Positions 23,499-32,855 are shown, numbered from the stretch's first letter. The stretch: 64,000 nt of DNA from Acidisoma sp. PAMC 29798 (GCF_030252425.1 NZ_CP126995.1:124001-188000); one strand, 5' to 3'. Numbers and translations: made by a program. Notes: generated from the letters alone by a model not told the origin.

Positions 23499-23935
23499 TG
23501 TGCCGCCTCCCTCACAACGAAGGGCGAGCTGGGCTGTAGGATGCCTAATGTGTCGCGGCCGAAGAACGTCCCGGCTTCTCGGGGGCCATAGTCGATCGAG
23601 ACCACACAGCCGCCGAAGTTTTGGGAGACAGTTAGGCGAACCGGGACCGCGCCGGCCGCGCCAGAGGTGGGTTGTGCAACGGCAAACCCTTGTGCGCGCA
23701 GATCGGCCGAAAGCTGGTCGAGAAGGGGCGAGCTTCCTGAGGCGATCGGCTGGATCATGAGGGTGGTGCGACCAGGGGGCAGTGTTGCCCCAAGGTAAGA
23801 GGAGACCGCTGTAGCGATGACCTCGTTATCGGTCGGAGTGCCAGACGCCACATACGAGGCGTTCGGCGGGGTGGCGCAGCCGGCCAGCCCGAGGGCGAGA
23901 CCAATGCCGAGCGCCAGACCACGGGGGCTTGGCAT
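23495..23935 (-). CDS. trbH: TrbH-like lipoprotein
   Basis: This 146-residue protein has a lipoprotein signal (MPSPRGLALGIGLALGLAGC, acylated Cys20) and a small periplasmic domain (DNEVIATAVSSYLGATLPPG). It occupies the trbH slot between trbG and trbI and probably plays the VirB7-like part in the outer-membrane complex. Its ends touch or overlap both neighbours. The name rests on position and the lipobox more than on sequence likeness. Confidence 0.8.
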   Translation of the reverse strand: MPSPRGLALGIGLALGLAGCATPPNASYVASGTPTDNEVIATAVSSYLGATLPPGRTTLMIQPIASGSSPLLDQLSADLRAQGFAVAQPTSGAAGAVPVRLTVSQNFGGCVVSIDYGPREAGTFFGRDTLGILQPSSPFVVREAAQ

Positions 23936-25065
23936 CAGTTGACCCTCCCTTGATGGGAAATCTCAACCTGCTGCTGACTACCACCCACCCCAGAGAGGAG
24001 TGCGGCGCGGTCAAGCACGCGATCGACAACATAGGTGTCGCCTTCAACGCGATAGTTCACGATCTCCTTTGTAGGGCTTGAGAACCAGCCTCCGTCACGG
24101 TCGAGTGCGACAAGCGTAGGTGCGTCACCCGAGAGCATCGAGCGTGGGAACTGGATATAGGTTTTCACGCCATCGCTGTAGACGCGCAGCGGGCGCCAAG
24201 CAGGATCATCGCCGTCGAGTTTATAGCCAAAATCGAGGGCGGCGAGATTTGCCCCATTCGCCATTGTCGTGTCCGTGTATCGCTGCGCTGCTGCCGCCTG
24301 ATATTGCTGCCACTGTGCTTGCACGTCTTCTGGATAGGCGAAGGTGATTTCGTCCGTGTGAGCATACGTGTTGCTGACGAGCGTGATGTCGTAGAGACGC
24401 TTGGTGGTGGCAATCGTAATATTGGTCCGCAGCCCGGCATCGGTCGGCTTTATTGAAACGATGGTTTGCGCGGTAGAGCCACTGCCGACGATGCTTGGTA
24501 TTATCAACCATCTCACGCTGTCGCCAGATGTGATGTTGTTGACCACCTCACCAGGCTGCAGCTCGATATTGCAGACATAGAGCGGCGAGCACACGACTGA
24601 GGGGATCGAGGCGCCGAACATATAATTGACCGCGCCGTTTGTTCCTTCGCCGGGCGAGGCTGTGCGGTCACGCCAACGCCGGGAGATTGCGGCGGCGGTA
24701 GACTGCCGAGAGGTCAGCCGCACGTTTGGCGAGAGAAGAGAGATGGGTGGCGGCGGGTGGTTCGGTAGGGCCGTCATCACCCCGCCATTCCCCGTTGACA
24801 CGAGGGCCGGCGGCGGCTCGCTGAATGCCGGCGCGCCTGGCGGTGCGGCCTGCGCAGTCGTCATTGGGCCGCCCGGCTGGAGAGTCGCTGGGCTACCGGC
24901 GGCAGTCGAGGCCGCGCCTTGGATCACGCTTGGCTGCGGCGTGGACGGCTCCGGCTGCGGTGTCGCGGCCTGAGCCGATGGAATGATGGCTGGAACGGTG
25001 AAGTCTTTTGCCGAGGCGACCGAGGGCAAGGCCGCGACGGCGACGATGAGCGCCACTTTTCGCAT
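23935..25065 (-). CDS. trbG: TrbG, VirB9-like channel protein
   Basis: TrbG is the VirB9-type periplasmic and outer-membrane component. The 376-residue protein begins with a Sec signal (MRKVALIVAVAALPSVASA). A Pro/Gln-rich linker leads to the VirB9 N-terminal beta domain (NYMFGASIPSVVCSPLYVCNIELQPGEVV) and C-terminal domain (LDFGYKLDGDDPAWRPLRVYSDG; KTYIQFPRSM). ATG 25065 is preferred to ATG 25080, because it opens the signal peptide directly. It follows trbF closely and touches trbH. Confidence 0.93.
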   Translation of the reverse strand: MRKVALIVAVAALPSVASAKDFTVPAIIPSAQAATPQPEPSTPQPSVIQGAASTAAGSPATLQPGGPMTTAQAAPPGAPAFSEPPPALVSTGNGGVMTALPNHPPPPISLLSPNVRLTSRQSTAAAISRRWRDRTASPGEGTNGAVNYMFGASIPSVVCSPLYVCNIELQPGEVVNNITSGDSVRWLIIPSIVGSGSTAQTIVSIKPTDAGLRTNITIATTKRLYDITLVSNTYAHTDEITFAYPEDVQAQWQQYQAAAAQRYTDTTMANGANLAALDFGYKLDGDDPAWRPLRVYSDGVKTYIQFPRSMLSGDAPTLVALDRDGGWFSSPTKEIVNYRVEGDTYVVDRVLDRAALLSGVGGSQQQVEISHQGRVN

Positions 25066-25079
25066 GTTCAAGGGTTCCA

Positions 25080-25820
25080 TTATTGCGCCTGCGTCCAGCT
25101 AAAGTTCTGGACGTAAAGCCCGGTGGGGTTGATGAGCACGGTTTCAGAATCACTGGGAGGATGCAGGGCAATCGTAACGGTCGCCTGCCAATGCGCGGTT
25201 TGCTGCGTTGACCCATCACGTGAATCGGTTTCCTCGTTCCACTCGATGCGCCAGGTGTTTTGGCTGATGGGCAGAACCGACGTGATATGCACATTGACGG
25301 TCTGAGTTTGCGCGCGGTTGAAAGGATCGTTTGTGCGGAAATAGGTGTTGAGATCGCCATAGGCGGCGCTCTGCCGATCGACCATGCCGTACGCTTCATT
25401 GATGATGTATCGTTCGGCGCTTGCGTCCAGATAGACGGTGCGCGTGTCGTTGATCCATCGCGCAAGCTGGGCACGGATCAAGCGAGTGTCGGGCGTAGAT
25501 GCGACATCCGCGCGTTGCGCGGCGAGCGCGTCCCCCAGTCGGTTCACCTCCACGATGTAGGGCACAAGGTGGCTTTGCGAGCCGATATAAACGACGCCCC
25601 CCACGGCCATGAGGGAGACGACCGCCGACATGAAGAAGGCCAGGCGCCAGGCCCTCGCCTGCTGGACGTAGCTTCCGTAGCGCTCATTCCATTCGGCGCG
25701 CGCGGCGAGATAGGTGGCTTTGCCCGGCCCATCTGCGGGCCTCGCGGTGCTTTCTGAGCCGGTCATTGCGGCGGCCGGCGGGGGCTCGGTTGTGCTTGGA
25801 CGCCTCATGATATCATACAC
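25080..25820 (-). CDS. trbF: TrbF, VirB8-like inner-membrane protein
   Basis: TrbF is the VirB8-type assembly factor. The 246-residue protein has a cytoplasmic N-terminus, one membrane span (about residues 62-82: AFFMSAVVSLMAVGGVVYIG) and a periplasmic VirB8/NTF2-like domain (LARWINDTRTVYLDASAERY; NVHITSVLPISQNTWRIEWNEE). ATG 25820 follows ATAGGG; ATG 25808 is also possible. The start region contains GTATGATATC, ten bases shared with the motif upstream of traG and trbB, so an internal control site is conceivable. Confidence 0.93.
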   Translation of the reverse strand: MYDIMRRPSTTEPPPAAAMTGSESTARPADGPGKATYLAARAEWNERYGSYVQQARAWRLAFFMSAVVSLMAVGGVVYIGSQSHLVPYIVEVNRLGDALAAQRADVASTPDTRLIRAQLARWINDTRTVYLDASAERYIINEAYGMVDRQSAAYGDLNTYFRTNDPFNRAQTQTVNVHITSVLPISQNTWRIEWNEETDSRDGSTQQTAHWQATVTIALHPPSDSETVLINPTGLYVQNFSWTQAQ

Positions 25821-25867
25821 CCTATAAGAAAAAACGTGGCTGTGGCGTTGCCCTCATGCGGAGGGGG

Positions 25868-27112
25868 TTAGCTAATAGTGTTGCTCGGCGGTTGCTGGGG
25901 CGATGCGGCCGGTGGGGAGGCCGGAGGTTTCTGCTGGGTAGTCGGCGCGGGTGCAGCACGTTGGCTTTGTGTGCGGTTATTAAGATCGGCGGCCATGCGG
26001 AATCCCATATAGCCCCGGTTCGTCCTTGTGCCCGCCAGGCGACCGCCAAGGTCCGACAGGGCCGCATCGCCAAAGTTCCGCGCAGCGTGCCCGGTGAAAC
26101 TCGCAAAGCGGGCCAGGCGGCTGGCTCCTGACGCCCCCGCCCCTGCGGCGACCTGCTGGCTTGCCAGCGCACCGGATGCGACGCCGGCTACCGCCATGCC
26201 CGCCCCGGCGGTAGCGCCGGTTACGGCGGCCGTTGCCGCTGTTTTACCAGCACCGATAAGACCGGTACTGGCGCCGATCGCTGCACCAGACAGCAGGCTT
26301 GCCGTCATGTCCGGCAACTGCTTCACGACCGCAGCGAGCACGAGAATGACGCCAACCAGTGACATGACCTCCGAGTAGGTGGTGCCCGTAAAAGTGGCGG
26401 ATCGGTTTGAGAGGATTTGCTCGCCAATGCCGACAACGAGGTTCAGCATGAATAGCTTGCCGCCGATCGCGATAGCATAGGTCAGAGACCGCAGCGCGTA
26501 TTCTTTCGTCCAGCGACTACCACCAAAGCCCGTGAACAGAACAAGGGCGGAGACGATGATGTACGCCTCGACATTCACCATGACCGCGAGCGCCGCGATG
26601 TAAGCCATGAGCAGAATGACCACGAAGGCCGCAATGGCGTAAAAGATATCGATGCCGGGCGTGGTGATGCCCATAAGATTGCAGATTTTCTGCGCCATAT
26701 TGATGCCGGTATTGAGTATGCCGGTCGGGTCAGCGCCAGCAGTGCCAGATGCCGAGGTGGCGGCCTGTTTGAACGATGAGATGATATCGTTTGCGAGGGT
26801 GTTGGACTGCTGCACCAAAAAGAAAAAGATGCCGATAAAAAAGAACTGCGTCACTAGCTCCGCCAGGAGTTCGGAAAGGTCTGCACCCCGAAGCGCAAGC
26901 TGACCCATCGCAAAGCAAAATTGAATTGTGGCCAGACCCCAAAAGAGGTCGATGGCATAATTCTTCAAAGGGGTTACCCACACCGCCGCCGCCGTCGAAT
27001 AATCGGTCATCACCGTGTCGATGACCGTTTGCGCTGAGACCGGCCCGGACATGACAAAGTAGGCTACGAAGACCGACACTGTGATGAGTGCGAGGCGTCG
27101 GCGAGAGGTCAT
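25868..27112 (-). CDS. trbL: TrbL, VirB6-like polytopic membrane protein
   Basis: This 414-residue inner-membrane channel component opens with a signal-like segment and then about six spans (for example NYAIDLFWGLATIQFCFAMG, FFFIGIFFFLVQQSN, VVILLMAYIAALAVMV, VMSLVGVILVLAAVVKQLPD). An Ala/Gly-rich stretch and a hydrophilic Pro/Gln-rich tail end the protein. The start overlaps the trbK stop. The length and layout fit TrbL. Confidence 0.95.
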   Translation of the reverse strand: MTSRRRLALITVSVFVAYFVMSGPVSAQTVIDTVMTDYSTAAAVWVTPLKNYAIDLFWGLATIQFCFAMGQLALRGADLSELLAELVTQFFFIGIFFFLVQQSNTLANDIISSFKQAATSASGTAGADPTGILNTGINMAQKICNLMGITTPGIDIFYAIAAFVVILLMAYIAALAVMVNVEAYIIVSALVLFTGFGGSRWTKEYALRSLTYAIAIGGKLFMLNLVVGIGEQILSNRSATFTGTTYSEVMSLVGVILVLAAVVKQLPDMTASLLSGAAIGASTGLIGAGKTAATAAVTGATAGAGMAVAGVASGALASQQVAAGAGASGASRLARFASFTGHAARNFGDAALSDLGGRLAGTRTNRGYMGFRMAADLNNRTQSQRAAPAPTTQQKPPASPPAASPQQPPSNTIS

Positions 27113-27279
27113 TTGTAGGTTTTCCCGGTTTCTGGCAGTGGCGGGGAACTAATAAATTTCTGCCACGTCGCATCCTGGGGGCAGGCGGACTTCTCCACGA
27201 TATAATGAGTGACACCGGCCCCAGCGGCGCCACCGACGCATAGGGACGCGACGATCGCGATTATCAGAGAAGGATTCAT
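27109..27279 (-). CDS. trbK: TrbK-like small membrane protein (candidate entry-exclusion protein)
   Basis: This 56-residue protein has one N-terminal membrane span (MNPSLIIAIVASLCVGGAAG) and a short periplasmic part. It fills the trbK slot between trbJ and trbL. In RP4 and Ti plasmids that gene gives entry exclusion, stopping transfer into cells that already carry the plasmid. Its last 18 residues (WQKFISSPPLPETGKTYK) nearly copy the last 18 of TrbJ (WQNFMSSAALPTTGTTYK). ATG 27279 overlaps the trbJ stop. The function is inferred from position. Confidence 0.7.
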   Translation of the reverse strand: MNPSLIIAIVASLCVGGAAGAGVTHYIVEKSACPQDATWQKFISSPPLPETGKTYK

Positions 27280-28022
27280 TTGTATGTGGTTCCCGTGGTT
27301 GGGAGCGCCGCCGAACTCATGAAGTTCTGCCACTGTGCTTGCGAAGAGGCCTGCTGCTGGCTTTGAATCGCCTGCTGGTTGGCCGCGAGCTGCGTCTGCA
27401 CCATGATGAGCTGGCGCAGCTTCTCTATCTCTCTAACCTGCTGCGCTGATATTTCTGCTGCATTCTGGATCGCTTGCATCTGCCCGGTTGACGCCGCCTG
27501 CTGCGCCTGAAGTTGCGTCATGGTGTTGTTGTCAGTCGAAAGCTGGCTGTTTTGCTGGCCCAGGGCATTCATGGCCGCCGTGATGCCGTCCTTCGACTGC
27601 TGCGACCAGGTTTGATATTGCGTCGCCTGTGCCGTGAGATTGCCCATCGTGCTAGATGTGCTGCTTAGGTAACTGGAAAATGTGCCGAGCGAGGAGCCGG
27701 GGTTCGAGAATGAAAGCTGCGTGCCCTGCGTCATCAAATTCTGGACGGCCTGCATGTCCGACATCGCATTGCTATAAATCTGCGACGGGATCGCGGTCGT
27801 GTTCTGGACCTGATTGGCATATTGCTGAAGCTGGGTCGCGTACTGACTAACTTGCTCTTCCCATTGCTGAACTTGCTGCGCCCATTGTAAGCCTTGGGTC
27901 GCGATCGTCGCGCAGTTCACGCAGACGACGGCCGACTGAGCCCTGGCCGGCGTTTGACCCAGCACCGCGATGCCCGCGCAGAGCGCGAGCGCAGCGAACC
28001 CGTGTTTAAGCATATTCCGCAT
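27276..28022 (-). CDS. trbJ: TrbJ, VirB5-like protein
   Basis: This 248-residue exported protein is a minor pilus or channel component, VirB5-like. It has a signal peptide (MRNMLKHGFAALALCAGIAV ... ARAQS). Long Gln-rich amphipathic helices follow (WAQQVQQWEEQVSQYATQLQ), typical of TrbJ. ATG 28022 has AGGAGG just upstream, inside the trbE end, and overlaps it by 17 bases; the frame further upstream lies within trbE. The C-terminal tail is shared with TrbK. Confidence 0.92.
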   Translation of the reverse strand: MRNMLKHGFAALALCAGIAVLGQTPARAQSAVVCVNCATIATQGLQWAQQVQQWEEQVSQYATQLQQYANQVQNTTAIPSQIYSNAMSDMQAVQNLMTQGTQLSFSNPGSSLGTFSSYLSSTSSTMGNLTAQATQYQTWSQQSKDGITAAMNALGQQNSQLSTDNNTMTQLQAQQAASTGQMQAIQNAAEISAQQVREIEKLRQLIMVQTQLAANQQAIQSQQQASSQAQWQNFMSSAALPTTGTTYK

Positions 28023-30465
28023 AGTTAACCTCCTCTTGCTTGAGCCAGTGCTCCGGCCAGGCCGCGCCGAACTGTTCTTCGAGGCGTTCGATCTGGCGGA
28101 TAGAGTCCTTGTCGCTGACAGCCACGAAGGCGATTGCGACGGCGCCGAGGCCAAGGTCAAAGAGACGGCGGCCCTCGGGCGAGGTATAATAGTAATGACG
28201 CTTTTTGATCGCGGTTTTGATGATGCCGATTTGCGCGTCATTGAGGCCCATCATGCGATACAGGTCGCCAGGCCCAGGCACTTCGGCCGTGCCACCCTTA
28301 TCGGCCTCTTCGTTCGGTAGCATGATCTTCGTCGGGCAGCTTTCCATGAGCACATCAAGAATGCCGGACCGTACGGCATCACTCAGGCTTTGCGTGGCCA
28401 TGAGGACAGCGCAGTTGGCTTTGCGAAGCGTTTTGAGCCAGTCGCGGATTTTCTCGCGGAAGACCGGGTGGCCCAGCATGATCCAGGCTTCATCGAGCGA
28501 CAGAAGGGCCGGTTGGCCCTTCAAGGACCGCTCGAAGCGGCGAAACAGGTAAAGCAGGACCGGGATCGCTGATGTGTCTTTCAGGCTCATCAGCTCATCC
28601 AGCTCGAAGACCACGAATGGGTCATCTTGCAAGGTGTCTTCGCGGGCATCGAGGAGGTGCCCCATGCTCCCGCTGATCGTGTAGACCGAGAGCGCCGAGC
28701 GAATGGCCTCATCCTGCACGGTCGCGTTGAAATCGGTGAGAGACCGCAGGGGAGAGTCCTGCAAGGTCTTCATCGCCCGATGAATCTCCTCCCGTTGGCG
28801 CGGCGTCGGTGCCTGACCGGTTTGGAGCTGGTAGCAGGTGCCAATCCAATCCTCCGCCCAGGCGAGATCGCCGTGCGTCTCCAAGACCGAGAGCGGACAG
28901 AAGGATGGCGACTTGCCATCGGCGCCGATGTCGTAGTGACGGCCGCCGCAAGCTTTGACGAGCGCGAGCATCGAGCGGCCTTTGTCGAAGGCGCAGATCG
29001 TAGCGCCCTCGTAGCGGCGGAACTGCGCCGCTACGGTGCAGAGGAGCACCGACTTTCCCGCCCCGGTAGGCCCAAAGACGAGCGTATGGCCGACATCGCC
29101 CACATGGAGGTTCAGTCGGAACGGTGTGGCCCCGGAGGTCGCCGCGTGGAGCAGCGGTGGGGAGTTTTCCGGGTAGAGTGGGCACGGATTGATCGCCAAT
29201 CCGGGCCACACCGTTGCCAGTGGCAGGAGATCGGCCAGGTTAAGGGTATGAATCAAAGGCCGGCGGACATTCGGCCGGACGTGACCCGGCAAGCTGCCGA
29301 GCCAGGCCTCCATGGTGTTGATCGTCTCTATTCGCGTGGTGAAGCCCTCGCGGGCAATCTCGCGGGCAATGATTCTGGCATTGTCTTCGAGCACCAGGCG
29401 GTCGCGGTCCATGAGGACGATGACCGGTGTATAATATCCAAATGTGACCAGCGATGAGTTGGCGTCCGTCATCGCGGCTTCCGCCTGGTTCGCCATCAAC
29501 AGGGCATCCTCGTTCACGATGCCGCCCTGCGTCTTGAATATCTGTGCAGCGAAGCCCCGCACCGCCTGTCGCCACTTTCGGCGATACTTCTTCAGGCCGG
29601 CCAGGGCTTCGTGCTGTTCGAGGTAGATGAAACGGCTGGACCAGCGGTAGGGGATCGCGAGGTGATCGAGCACGTCAAGGACGCCGGGCGAGGATTCTGC
29701 CGGGAAGCCTTCGATGCCAATGCACATGATGAACTTGTCGCCCAGCTTGGGTGTGTCGCCTCCCCAAAGATCGCGACCACCCATGACCGCATCGAGATAC
29801 ATGCCCGACGCCGGAATGTTGAGCTTGGCGTCGATATCACCCGTCAGGCAGAATTGCAGATAGTCCACCAGCTCATCGCGCAGATGTTCGCGGCCGCTGC
29901 GGTCCTCGTAATTATAGCTCCGCATGCGGCGGAGTCGGACCACATCCCCCATGCTGTTTTCGATCGTTCCGAGTGCTTCCTTGAAGCGCGCCATTGTCCG
30001 GTCAGCAACGGACTCTCGGACCAGTCCATCGTCATCGTAAATGAGATCGACGATTTTGCTCTGTTGGCGCAGTGGCGGCGTGAACGACACAACGAAGGCA
30101 TATTCGCTTTCGTAGTGAGACCCTTCCCTGAGGAATTGCGCGCGACGTTCCCGATCGATCATGGCCGTGATTTTGTCAGGGAAGTACGATTCCTCCGGCG
30201 CGGGATAGGAAGAGCTAGGGAGACGGATCGCGTCATGCCATGACGCCCAGCCTCCCCCGAGGCGGGCTAGTGTGGCATTGATGCGTTGCGTGATGTAGTT
30301 GCGTTCGTCGGCAGTGGACGACGCTATATCTTGTCCGCGATAAAACCAGCCGGCCAAAATTGTCCCGCTCTTACCTTGGACGATACCGTCATCCATAAGG
30401 GCCGCCCAATCTAGAAGATCGGAGAGGCCCTTGCTGCGGTCATTGTATGGCTTGAGCGAGTGCAT
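28006..30465 (-). CDS. trbE: TrbE, VirB4-type secretion ATPase
   Basis: This is the largest energiser of the transfer channel. The 819-residue protein has the VirB4 N-terminal domain (MHSLKPYNDRSKGLSDLLDWA) and a RecA-like C-terminal ATPase. Walker A is GPTGAGKSVLL (about residues 460-470), Walker B is ALLSLDEAWIML, and RKANCAVLMATQSLSDAV is the usual motor segment. The length is typical. It lies three bases after trbD and overlaps trbJ. Confidence 0.97.
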   Translation of the reverse strand: MHSLKPYNDRSKGLSDLLDWAALMDDGIVQGKSGTILAGWFYRGQDIASSTADERNYITQRINATLARLGGGWASWHDAIRLPSSSYPAPEESYFPDKITAMIDRERRAQFLREGSHYESEYAFVVSFTPPLRQQSKIVDLIYDDDGLVRESVADRTMARFKEALGTIENSMGDVVRLRRMRSYNYEDRSGREHLRDELVDYLQFCLTGDIDAKLNIPASGMYLDAVMGGRDLWGGDTPKLGDKFIMCIGIEGFPAESSPGVLDVLDHLAIPYRWSSRFIYLEQHEALAGLKKYRRKWRQAVRGFAAQIFKTQGGIVNEDALLMANQAEAAMTDANSSLVTFGYYTPVIVLMDRDRLVLEDNARIIAREIAREGFTTRIETINTMEAWLGSLPGHVRPNVRRPLIHTLNLADLLPLATVWPGLAINPCPLYPENSPPLLHAATSGATPFRLNLHVGDVGHTLVFGPTGAGKSVLLCTVAAQFRRYEGATICAFDKGRSMLALVKACGGRHYDIGADGKSPSFCPLSVLETHGDLAWAEDWIGTCYQLQTGQAPTPRQREEIHRAMKTLQDSPLRSLTDFNATVQDEAIRSALSVYTISGSMGHLLDAREDTLQDDPFVVFELDELMSLKDTSAIPVLLYLFRRFERSLKGQPALLSLDEAWIMLGHPVFREKIRDWLKTLRKANCAVLMATQSLSDAVRSGILDVLMESCPTKIMLPNEEADKGGTAEVPGPGDLYRMMGLNDAQIGIIKTAIKKRHYYYTSPEGRRLFDLGLGAVAIAFVAVSDKDSIRQIERLEEQFGAAWPEHWLKQEEVNYAEYA

Positions 30466-30468
30466 GAT

Positions 30469-30753
30469 TTACTCCGTTCGCGCTGGCCTTGAGCGGGGCG
30501 CGTAATGGGCACGGTAGGTGAGCTGCCGCCGGTAAACGCTGCTCATGTGGGGGTCATGCTTCGCCATGAGCCGGAAGGCGGCGATGCCGCCGAACCACAG
30601 CAGGCCGGCGACTACGAATGACACGAGGTTGAAACCCGACATCACCAGGCCGACGGCGATGACGAGCGTGACCAATACTGGCTCACGCTCGCCTCCCAAG
30701 ATGAGGGGCGGCCGATAAAGCACGCGGTAGAAGGGCGTTCGCCGCAGCGCCAT
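30469..30753 (-). CDS. trbD: TrbD, VirB3-like membrane protein
   Basis: This 94-residue protein of the VirB3/TrbD family begins MALRRTPFYRVLYRPPLILG. It has two membrane spans (about residues 24-68), followed by a short C-terminal tail (HMSSVYRRQLTYRAHYAPRS). It sits between the pilin and the TrbE ATPase with 3-base gaps on both sides. Confidence 0.93.
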   Translation of the reverse strand: MALRRTPFYRVLYRPPLILGGEREPVLVTLVIAVGLVMSGFNLVSFVVAGLLWFGGIAAFRLMAKHDPHMSSVYRRQLTYRAHYAPRSRPARTE

Positions 30754-30756
30754 CGC

Positions 30757-31113
30757 TCACCCCACCAGTGCGGCCGTGGTGAACAACGTGGTCAACAGCG
30801 AGGCGGCGCCGAGGATGATCGCAGCCACGAGGACCACATACATGATGCGGCGGGTGAATTCGGAAATCTCACCGCCGAAGATGAGCATGCCGCCCGAGGC
30901 CACGATGCCCAGCAGTGCCAGACCGTAGGCCACAGGACCCTTGATGTCCGTCTCTAGGGTCTGAAGGGGTGTGTCCCAAGGCAGGCTGCCGCCCGTGGTG
31001 GTGGCGTGCGCCAGGCCGGGCGACATGAGCACGGCTGCCGCCAGGGCGAGGGCCGCGAGGGGAAGGCGGTTCCGCGGCACAGTGACGGCGGCGGACAGGC
31101 TATTACGTCGCAT
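30757..31113 (-). CDS. trbC: TrbC, major conjugative pilin precursor
   Basis: This 118-residue VirB2/TrbC pilin has a long signal region (LPLAALALAAAVLMSPGLAHA) and a mature part with two hydrophobic helices (VAYGLALLGIVASGGMLIFG; IMYVVLVAAIILGAASLL) joined by a short basic loop (EISEFTRR). In RP4 the TrbC pilin is cut and head-to-tail cyclised by TraF; a traF gene is present at 2802-3407. Its start overlaps the trbB stop by 11 bases. Confidence 0.93.
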   Translation of the reverse strand: MRRNSLSAAVTVPRNRLPLAALALAAAVLMSPGLAHATTTGGSLPWDTPLQTLETDIKGPVAYGLALLGIVASGGMLIFGGEISEFTRRIMYVVLVAAIILGAASLLTTLFTTAALVG

Positions 31114-32158
31114 CCTGATTCTCCTTCAAAACTTCCGAGATGAGCAGGCCGGGGTAAGGTTCGGCGGGAGCCTCCGCCTCCCCCGTGACTGCGTTTGAAA
31201 AACGGTACTGTCCGTCCTCAAAGCCTTCGACGGACAACACTTCCTTGACGCGCCGCCCTTCAGGGGTTTTGGCGATCGAGACAATGACGTTCACCGCCTC
31301 GCCAATCAGCGCGCACATCGGCGCGGGCGTGGCCTCAGCGATGAGCTGTTCCATGCGGATCAAGCCGGCGCGCGCGCTATTGGCGTGGACGGTGCAAACC
31401 CCGCCAGGGTGGCCGGTGTTCCAGGCTTTAAGGAGGGCGAGGGCTTCCGAGCCGCGCGCCTCGCCTAAACAGATGCGGTCAGGGCGCAGCCGCATCGTGA
31501 CTTTCAGCAAGCGAAGCTGATCGACATTGTATGAGGTCCGCAGCATCACATGGTTGCCGATCGTGCATTGAAGCTCGGCGGTATCTTCAATGATGACGAT
31601 GCGATGATGGGGTGAGACCTCCGCGATAAAGCGGAGGATCGCATTCGTCAGCGTCGTCTTTCCCGTGGTGGTGCCACCCACCACAAGGATATTCTGTCTC
31701 TCCCGCGCCGCGCGTTCGATCGCGGTGCGCTGCCCGCCCGTCATGATCCCGGATGAGACGTAATCTTCGAGCGTGAACACCTTCACGGCTTTGCGACGGA
31801 TCGTGAAGGAAGGAGCTGCCACGATCGGCGGGATCACGGCTTCAAATCGGCTGCCGTCGAGTGGCAGCTCGCATTCGAGCACGGGATTCTCGCGGTTGAT
31901 CGTCGTGCGAAGCGTCGATGCAACCGTGCCCATCAGGCCCTCCGCCTGCATGGCCGACATGGTGCCGACTTGCTCCATCTCGCCGCCCAGGCGGTCTATC
32001 CAGAGCGTTCCGTCTGGATTCAGCATTATTTCGATAATGTCAGGGTCGTCTAGGAACCCGCAGATTTGCGGACCGAGTTCCCGGCGGAGCTTCTCCGCCA
32101 TGCGGCGCAGGAACTCGTCCACAGCTAATCCGAGGGTCTGATTAACACCACTATCCAT
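31103..32158 (-). CDS. trbB: TrbB, VirB11-type ATPase
   Basis: This hexameric traffic ATPase at the cytoplasmic base of the channel is the first gene of the trb operon. The 351-residue protein has Walker A GGTTTGKTT (residues 161-169), the Asp box IVIIEDTAELQC, LRLRPDRICLGEARGSEAL, and the His box CTVHANSA. ATG 32158 lies 16 bases from the shared 18-bp motif at 32175-32192. The 3' end overlaps trbC. Confidence 0.97.
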   Translation of the reverse strand: MDSGVNQTLGLAVDEFLRRMAEKLRRELGPQICGFLDDPDIIEIMLNPDGTLWIDRLGGEMEQVGTMSAMQAEGLMGTVASTLRTTINRENPVLECELPLDGSRFEAVIPPIVAAPSFTIRRKAVKVFTLEDYVSSGIMTGGQRTAIERAARERQNILVVGGTTTGKTTLTNAILRFIAEVSPHHRIVIIEDTAELQCTIGNHVMLRTSYNVDQLRLLKVTMRLRPDRICLGEARGSEALALLKAWNTGHPGGVCTVHANSARAGLIRMEQLIAEATPAPMCALIGEAVNVIVSIAKTPEGRRVKEVLSVEGFEDGQYRFSNAVTGEAEAPAEPYPGLLISEVLKENQDAT

Positions 32159-32174
32159 GTGATCTACCTAAATC

Positions 32175-32192
32175 GATATCATACGTAATATC
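32175..32192 (-). promoter_or_regulatory. 18-bp transfer-operon motif upstream of trbB
   Basis: Reading on the minus strand it is GATATTACGTATGATATC, one base different from the motif before traG (690-707). The element lies 16 bases before the trbB start, close enough to act as a repressor site. Two XRE-type regulator genes lie just beyond, and either could be its ligand. Regulation is inferred. Confidence 0.55.
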
Positions 32193-32280
32193 ATCAAGGG
32201 CCAAATCATCAAGCATGAACGCTTGAAAAAGGTGCTTAGTGAAAGTTAGGCGCCATCTAGGTAGGGCAGGGAAGGGAAGC

Positions 32281-32577
32281 TTAATCATCTTCTAAAGAAG
32301 GACTTACACGCGGCCTCATTTGACTAAATGAAACAGGATCAAAATCCGGATTCAGAAGCTGGTGAGGAAGAAAACCAGTGGCGCGAGCGATCCTGGCGAT
32401 GTTGTCGATGCCAACATTCCACTTTCCAGACTCACATTGACTTAGGTAAGCTTGCCCGATATTTGCAATGTCGCATAAATCGCGTTGACTCATCTCGGCG
32501 TGCTCGCGAGCCATTCTTATATTACTTGCGACGATCTGCCTAATGACCACCTCAATCTGGTTTGTACCGCGCGTCAT
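32281..32577 (-). CDS. XRE-family transcriptional regulator
   Basis: This 98-residue DNA-binding protein has an HTH of the Cro/C1 type: IRMAREHAEMSQRDLCDIAN, IGQAYLSQCESGKWNVGID. ATG 32577 (MTRGTNQIEVVIRQIV) fits the domain better than the upstream in-frame ATG at 32742. It lies directly upstream of the trb operon promoter region, in the same direction, and is a candidate regulator of transfer. Confidence 0.8.
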   Translation of the reverse strand: MTRGTNQIEVVIRQIVASNIRMAREHAEMSQRDLCDIANIGQAYLSQCESGKWNVGIDNIARIARATGFLPHQLLNPDFDPVSFSQMRPRVSPSLEDD

Positions 32578-32855
32578 TTCGAATCCGTTTGCCGAGCCAT
32601 TGGTGCTCGTGTTCTTGTACAACGAATTGCCGTCCGCGAGCGCTCGGGGCTCCGGCCAGACGACGAATTCTCCGTTACAATACGACCTTTGCTCCAAACA
32701 TAGAAATAGACAGCCGCCGCCTACGCCAGACCGCGGCCGCACCCGAGACCGGACATTAGGTCAAGCTGAAAGATGTGGGATCTCGGAACGAGTCGAACAT
32801 CGGGTTTGGCGACCGTCGTCAAGAATGGGTTTCGTTAAGGCAGTAGCGATCAACA

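Noticed and set aside
26652-26903. Rightward frame inside trbL
   Set aside because: It lies antisense to a clear multi-span TrbL gene and has no family resemblance.
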